A stretch of 7,481 nucleotides of DNA from RGIG7179 sp051893555 (GTDB lineage Bacteria; Bacillota; Clostridia; Peptostreptococcales; Anaerovoracaceae): assembly GCA_051893555.1 (NCBI GenBank), contig JBJFHL010000061.1, forward strand, positions 1-7,481, in the 5' to 3' direction. Both the position numbers and the translations under genes were made by a program. The notes under the pieces are model-generated. The model was given only the letters and a program-made list of their open reading frames with translations, did no database searches and was not told where the DNA came from. Shown piece by piece: positions 4,406 to 7,481 of the stretch; the stretch's first letter is position 1; the number at the start of each line of letters is the position of its first letter.

Positions 4406-5104
4406 ATGGAATACAATATCTATTGCGACGAGAGTTGCCATCTTCCTCATGATAGAGTGGACCTAATGGTTATTGGCGGTATTTCATGTCCAAAAGGCAA
4501 AGCCCCTTTTATGAACCGATGGATTATGGATATCAAAGAGAAGCATGGTGTGTACAGATTTGCAGAAATTAAGTGGACGAAGGTTTCTGCTTCGAAATAT
4601 GATATGTATAAAGAGCTGGTTGATTTATTCTTCGACAATACATTTCTCAGTTTTCGGGCCGTTGTAGCACTGAATAAGCAAAAGCTAAACTATGAACACT
4701 TTCATCTCTCTCATGATGACTGGTATCAAAGAATCTACTATTTGACTTTGAGAGAAATGATCGATATCGGTAATAAGTATAACGTGTATGTAGATATCAA
4801 GGATACTAAGGGTTCAGAAAAGATTGAGAAGCTGCAGGACGTTTTAAATAATGCGGTTGGATATTTCTTTGATGAAACTGTTTCCAATATTCAGTTGGTT
4901 CGATCTGACCAAATTCAGCTTATGCAGCTGTCCGATTTACTGATTGGTGCTGTAACGTACTCCAACCGTAATTTGACTACGAATTCTGCAAAGCTTCAGT
5001 TGATCGATTACATCCAGCAAAAGGCAGGGAGAAGCCTCACGATGACAACACCTAAATATGAATCGAAATTTAATATCTTCAAATGGTTGCCAAGAGAGGT
5101 TTAA
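4406..5104 (+). CDS. DUF3800 family protein (RNase H-like fold)
   Basis: The start at 4406 has GGAAGGAG 7-8 nt upstream; an open extension back to 4241 crosses the promoter and terminator and is rejected. The 232-aa protein matches DUF3800: YCDES at residues 6-10 (D8, E9), a FAEIKW motif with E54 and K56, VDIKDTKG (D130, D133), and the C-terminal QLSDLLIGAV (D177). These spaced acidic residues are those of an RNase H-like, probably metal-dependent, nuclease fold. The biochemical activity of the family is not established to my knowledge. Such genes are common in phages and mobile elements. This one is AT-rich compared with the integrase and left operon, and is followed after one base by the 170-aa gene, so the two form an operon. 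A defence or superinfection-exclusion role is inference from position. Confidence 0.8.
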   Translation: MEYNIYCDESCHLPHDRVDLMVIGGISCPKGKAPFMNRWIMDIKEKHGVYRFAEIKWTKVSASKYDMYKELVDLFFDNTFLSFRAVVALNKQKLNYEHFHLSHDDWYQRIYYLTLREMIDIGNKYNVYVDIKDTKGSEKIEKLQDVLNNAVGYFFDETVSNIQLVRSDQIQLMQLSDLLIGAVTYSNRNLTTNSAKLQLIDYIQQKAGRSLTMTTPKYESKFNIFKWLPREV

Positions 5105-5105
5105 T

Positions 5106-5618
5106 ATGGATTGTATTCATGTACCCGAATTGATATGCTTAGAAGACTACGACGGCAATTACAACGATTATGAAAACGCAGTCTACGCTTTATACCAGGA
5201 GACCTTCGAAAAATCTCAATTCTATTGGAACGAAAAGCCGATTTACCAAAAAAAGCATCCTGAAATGAAAGGAAAGCCTGCAACCTTTTGGCATATTACA
5301 TCCTCCGGTTCTGATGAGAATAGCCGTGAACCTGATTTGCGCCGGTATGAAACCATCGCATGGCCTGCATTCATTTTGGAATATTGCCTCTATCAATGCA
5401 GAAATCTTCTCGTATGGAAGAACCGCAGGAAGGGAAAAACCAGGATTCTTCTTTGGTGTCGAGATATTGACTATGTCGTTATCCTCGACGAGCGCAAGGA
5501 TTTCTGTATTTTTTGGACTGCATATCCAGTGAATTACAAACACACGCGCGAAAAGTTATTGAAGGAATATAATGAATATCAGTGCGAACTTGATTCGTTA
5601 AACGAGCCGCCATTATAA
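5106..5618 (+). CDS. Unknown 170-aa protein, candidate BECR/RelE-like nuclease
   Basis: The ATG lies one base after the DUF3800 stop codon, with AGAGAGG about 6 nt upstream inside that gene, so the two are cotranslated. The protein has a mostly acidic, helical N-terminus (about 1-50) and a C-terminal alpha/beta part. Visible landmarks are FWHITSSG (H63), PDLRRYETIAWP (R79, R80, W86), VWKNRRKGKTRILLW (W104, W117), DYVVILDER, FWTAYPV (T138, Y140) and the final helix REKLLKEY. The Arg, His, Thr and Lys/Glu/Tyr spacing resembles phage-borne BECR-fold (barnase/EndoU/colicin/RelE) proteins, but this is recalled resemblance, not a proven match. It could be a toxin or effector partnered with the DUF3800 protein or controlled by the leader RNA. 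Gene reality is firm, function is open. Confidence 0.75.
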   Translation: MDCIHVPELICLEDYDGNYNDYENAVYALYQETFEKSQFYWNEKPIYQKKHPEMKGKPATFWHITSSGSDENSREPDLRRYETIAWPAFILEYCLYQCRNLLVWKNRRKGKTRILLWCRDIDYVVILDERKDFCIFWTAYPVNYKHTREKLLKEYNEYQCELDSLNEPPL

Positions 5619-5623
5619 TGCAA

Positions 5624-5650
5624 AAGACGCTCGGGAACCCCAAGCGTCTT
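5624..5650 (+). terminator. Hairpin ending the accessory cassette
   Basis: AAGACGCT (5624-5631) and AGCGTCTT (5643-5650) form a perfect 8-bp stem with an 11-nt loop just after the 170-aa gene's stop codon. The T-run after it is poor (CGTTACTCC), so it is a weak terminator or an mRNA 3'-end hairpin. Confidence 0.55.
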
Positions 5651-5743
5651 CGTTACTCCTTCTTCCTAATAATGGTAGATGAGCTAATTGCGCGCACTAT
5701 ATATTATGCAACAGTTTATTTATATTACAACTAAATTTTAATT

Positions 5744-5777
5744 TTGTCAACAATTTTTTGTAGCTTTATTATATAAT
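5744..5777 (+). promoter_or_regulatory. Candidate promoter upstream of the integrase
   Basis: TTGTCA (5744-5749), 17 bp, TATTAT (5767-5772); a perfect TATAAT (5772-5777) overlaps but is 22 bp from that -35. The region 5651-5800 is very AT-rich and holds no gene. A transcript from here would cross the hairpins at 5808-5937 before reaching the integrase. Confidence 0.35.
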
Positions 5778-5810
5778 GTTTCACGAAAAAATGCAATATG
5801 TTATTCGATA

Positions 5811-5837
5811 AAAACGCCCCCTGCTGCAACAGGAGAC
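5811..5837 (-). terminator. Hairpin with T-run, minus-strand orientation
   Basis: Two 10-12 bp arms around a CTGCAA loop are complementary, with two A/C mismatches on the plus strand that become G-U pairs in minus-strand RNA. On that strand the stem is followed by GTTTTTAT. The pairing pattern therefore favours function as a leftward terminator. No leftward gene is visible to its right. Confidence 0.4.
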
Positions 5838-5849
5838 GTTTTCATAAAA

Positions 5850-5907
5850 GGGACTGCACAATGTACAAACCCTTCCACACAAAGATAATTGTACCATGCG
5901 CAGCCCC
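5850..5907. repeat. Long imperfect inverted repeat before the integrase
   Basis: Arms of 19 nt (5850-5868 and 5889-5907) pair at 17 of 19 positions in minus-strand RNA, counting two G-U pairs, around a 20-nt loop. In that orientation it is followed by TTTT. The right arm's CCCC (5904-5907) can instead pair with GGGG at 5923-5926 in the next hairpin, so the two plus-strand structures exclude each other. The pair CATAAAA (5843-5849) / TTTTATG (5931-5937) encloses the whole block. It could be a small MITE-like insertion, a bidirectional terminator or an attenuator of the integrase. Confidence 0.55.
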
Positions 5908-5935
5908 AACTTTTCAAGTTTTTGGGGTATTTTTA
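5904..5935 (+). terminator. Terminator-like hairpin in the integrase leader
   Basis: CCCCAACTT (5904-5912) pairs with AAGTT and GGGG (5916-5926, three-base bulge) and is followed by TATTTTTAT. It stands about 40 nt before the integrase start codon. If real, it would keep integrase expression low unless the upstream long hairpin forms first. Confidence 0.4.
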
Positions 5936-5973
5936 TGCCCATTTTTCCGTAATATTTTGGAGAAGGTGAGTAT

Positions 5974-7410
5974 ATGAAGACTGCAGCAGCATATATCAGA
6001 GTATCCACGGACGATCAGGTGGAATACAGCCCGGACTCCCAGCTAAAGGAGCTGAAGGCTTACGCCGCTCGGCATGACATGGTGATTGATCCGGCGCACA
6101 TCTATACGGATGCCGGCATCAGCGGCCGGCAGGCCAAGAAGCGCCCCGCCTTCCAGCAGATGATCGGCGCTGCCAAGGGCAATCCGTCGCCGTTTGATGT
6201 GATCCTGGTCTGGAAGTTCTCCCGGTTTGCGAGAAACCAGGAGGAAAGCATCCTGTATAAGTCCCTCCTGCGGAAGGAATGTAATGTGGAGGTTGTATCC
6301 ATCACGGAGGAGACCGGAGACAGCATGTTCGGCGGCCTGATCGAGCGAATCATTGAGTGGATGGATGAATTCTATTCCGTCAGGCTGTCGGAAGAAGTCA
6401 CAGCAAAAATGACCTATACCGCAGAGAAAGGCGTGGTGCAATCCGTTGCCCCGTTCGGGTATAGCAAGAAACCCGACCAGCCGATGGTAATCGTACCGGA
6501 TGAGGCCCGCTGGGTGAAGTATATCTTTGAACAGTACCTCGCCGGTGACTCCATGCTCGGTATCGCCAAGGCCCTGAATGCAAATGGTGTCCGGACGCAC
6601 CGCGGCAACCAGTTTGAGAACCGGACCGTGGAATACATCCTGCACAACCCCATGTATATCGGGTATACCAGGTGGACGCCTGATGGAAAGTCCGTCGGCC
6701 GGCGGATCTACGATGATCCGAAGACCATCATTGCCAAAGGTGACTTCCCGCCGGTCCTGTCCGAAGACCTCTTCAACGCTGTGGCTGAAAAGCTGAAGCA
6801 TCAGAAGGACGTCCGGAAGAAAGGCGGCAAACCATCCGATGTCATGAAGCACTGGCTGTCCGGCATGGTGAAGTGCAGCAGCTGCGGTGCGACTCTGGTA
6901 TACTCCAACGCCCATGGCGGTTTCCAGTGCCATAAATACGCCCACGGCTTCTGCACTGTTTCTCATTATGTCAGCGCCAAGAAGCTGGATGAGGCAGTGA
7001 TCTCCGCCATCGAGCAGGTCACCGTGACGGCGGATTTTGTCCGTGATCACACCCGGGTGCCGGAGGACCCGCAGACTGTCGACTACGGTCCGATGATTGC
7101 CCGGCTTGAAAAGATGTTGGAACGTGCTAAACTTGCCTATACGGAAGGAATTGATACTATAGAGGAGTATTCGGATAACAAGAAAAGAATCGTCCGCGAA
7201 ATCGACGATTTGCGAGCAAAAGAAGCAGAGCAGCAGGCCAGTATTGTCTACCAGCCTGCCGAAAAAGTGCAGGAGAAGATCTCCGGTGTCGCAGCACTGC
7301 TGAAAGGCGATTACAGTATGCAGGAGAAGCACGATGCAATCGCTGGAATCGTTGAAAATATCACGTTTTCACGACCTGATAATTCCATCGATATTTCATT
7401 TCGCCTGTGA
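5974..7410 (+). CDS. Large serine recombinase (phage integrase)
   Basis: The ATG has AGAAGGTG 5-6 nt upstream. The 478-aa enzyme integrates and excises the element by serine-mediated strand exchange. The resolvase catalytic domain covers about 1-145: AYIRVSTDDQ with nucleophile S11 and R9, then KFSRFARN with the active-site arginines, and a long helix near 120-140. The recombinase domain follows (about 155-260, with FGYSK and HNPMYIGYTRW). Then comes a zinc ribbon (about 290-330) with CSSC and CHKYAHGFC, and a coiled coil (about 365-420, MIARLEKMLERAK onward) that controls direction in this family. The length is at the short end for the class but all parts are present, so it should be active. 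Excision normally also needs a directionality factor; none is recognised here. It lies directly beside the host junction, as expected. Confidence 0.95.
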   Translation: MKTAAAYIRVSTDDQVEYSPDSQLKELKAYAARHDMVIDPAHIYTDAGISGRQAKKRPAFQQMIGAAKGNPSPFDVILVWKFSRFARNQEESILYKSLLRKECNVEVVSITEETGDSMFGGLIERIIEWMDEFYSVRLSEEVTAKMTYTAEKGVVQSVAPFGYSKKPDQPMVIVPDEARWVKYIFEQYLAGDSMLGIAKALNANGVRTHRGNQFENRTVEYILHNPMYIGYTRWTPDGKSVGRRIYDDPKTIIAKGDFPPVLSEDLFNAVAEKLKHQKDVRKKGGKPSDVMKHWLSGMVKCSSCGATLVYSNAHGGFQCHKYAHGFCTVSHYVSAKKLDEAVISAIEQVTVTADFVRDHTRVPEDPQTVDYGPMIARLEKMLERAKLAYTEGIDTIEEYSDNKKRIVREIDDLRAKEAEQQASIVYQPAEKVQEKISGVAALLKGDYSMQEKHDAIAGIVENITFSRPDNSIDISFRL

Positions 7411-7431
7411 ATCATACGCAAATGCCGTATG
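7411..7431. other. Phage-host junction (attL or attR)
   Basis: Just after the integrase stop codon the sequence changes to a conserved host coding frame at TATGGAGGT. CATACG (7413-7418) and CGTATG (7426-7431) form an inverted repeat with a 7-nt centre across the change point. Serine-integrase att sites have such partial symmetry around a 2-bp crossover. The exact crossover dinucleotide cannot be set without the other end of the element. Confidence 0.6.
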
Positions 7432-7481
7432 GAGGTCCGGACGGTGAAATCGGCGCTTCGCTCCGTTACCTGTCCCAGCGC
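7428..7481 (+). CDS. cotJC: Interrupted host gene: CotJC-like manganese catalase
   Basis: The frame from 7428 to the window end reads YGGPDGEIGASLRYLSQR, the highly conserved segment near residue 30 of CotJC-type spore-coat manganese catalases (B. subtilis CotJC has a YGG-DGELAA-LRYL-QR version). The preceding codons (ATG CCG) do not fit the family, where a Q precedes Y, so the host part starts at or near TAT GGA. The first about 30 codons must lie at the other end of the element, outside this window. CotJC is made in the mother cell and packed into the inner spore coat. The gene is split by the insertion and would be restored only by precise excision. Identification rests on 18 residues but the motif is distinctive. 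Confidence 0.75.

Noticed and set aside
6043..7332. Long minus-strand open frame of 429 codons opposite the integrase
   Set aside because: It is antisense to a clearly recognised serine recombinase, has no family features, and arises from the GC-rich codon pattern of that gene.
22..7441. Near-direct repeat ATGGAGGT(G/C)CGGA at 22-34 and 7429-7441, possibly the two att sites of a 7.4-kb element
   Set aside because: The left copy is not preceded by CotJC-like codons, and the leftward operon continues beyond the window with a ribosome site at its edge. The match is largely GGAGG-like and probably chance.
1..7481. CRISPR array, tRNA, rRNA or insertion-sequence transposase
   Set aside because: No spaced direct repeats, no tRNA cloverleaf or CCA end at the junction, and no transposase frame were seen on either strand.

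Overview
The window looks like the lysogeny end of a temperate phage (or closely related integrative element) in a spore-forming Clostridia genome, most likely Lachnospiraceae-like. The reasons are strong AGGAGG-type ribosome sites, moderate-to-high GC in the left third and in the integrase, compact overlapping small genes, an XRE/ImmA-type repressor switch, a large serine recombinase, and a right edge that reads into a spore-coat manganese-catalase gene (cotJC-like).

Layout. (1) Bases 90-2590, minus strand: a leftward early operon of small, often overlapping genes. In transcription order these are an unknown 71-aa protein, a 37-aa protein, 56-, 66- and 82-aa proteins, an HNH-like zinc protein, a cysteine-rich protein and a secreted SleB-type cell-wall hydrolase. 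A ribosome site at the left edge indicates that the operon continues beyond the window. One small plus-strand gene (2206-2394), with its own promoter, sits inside this operon and overlaps its neighbour tail to tail. (2) Bases 2636-2986: the genetic switch. A Cro-like gene reads left and a repressor gene reads right. Two promoters with TTGACA -35 boxes lie back to back inside one inverted repeat, and 17-bp operators of the form GTAACTT-N3-AAGTTAC surround them. (3) Bases 2987-4190, plus strand: a single-HTH repressor, a tandem double-HTH repressor with a nearly identical C-terminal tail, and a very small ImmA-like HExxH protein. (4) Bases 4251-5650: an AT-rich accessory cassette made of a promoter, a structured leader containing an intrinsic terminator, a DUF3800 (RNase H-like) protein, and an unrecognised 170-aa protein one base further on. 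(5) Bases 5651-5973: a gene-free stretch with stacked hairpins. (6) Bases 5974-7410: a serine integrase. Directly after it (about 7411-7431) is the phage-host junction, and from 7428 the frame encodes the conserved YGGPDGE...RYLSQR segment of CotJC.

How the parts work together (inference). The repressors hold the divergent switch in the lysogenic state, and the ImmA-like protein would relieve repression. The accessory pair sits between switch and integrase, where temperate phages often carry lysogen-benefit or phage-exclusion genes, and its leader suggests attenuation or an RNA partner. Integration interrupts a sporulation gene, which raises the possibility of sporulation-linked excision as known for sigK/skin and spsM/SPbeta. 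The best candidates for something undescribed are the leader-RNA + DUF3800 + 170-aa cassette, the double-HTH repressor with an internal ribosome site, and the symmetric switch.
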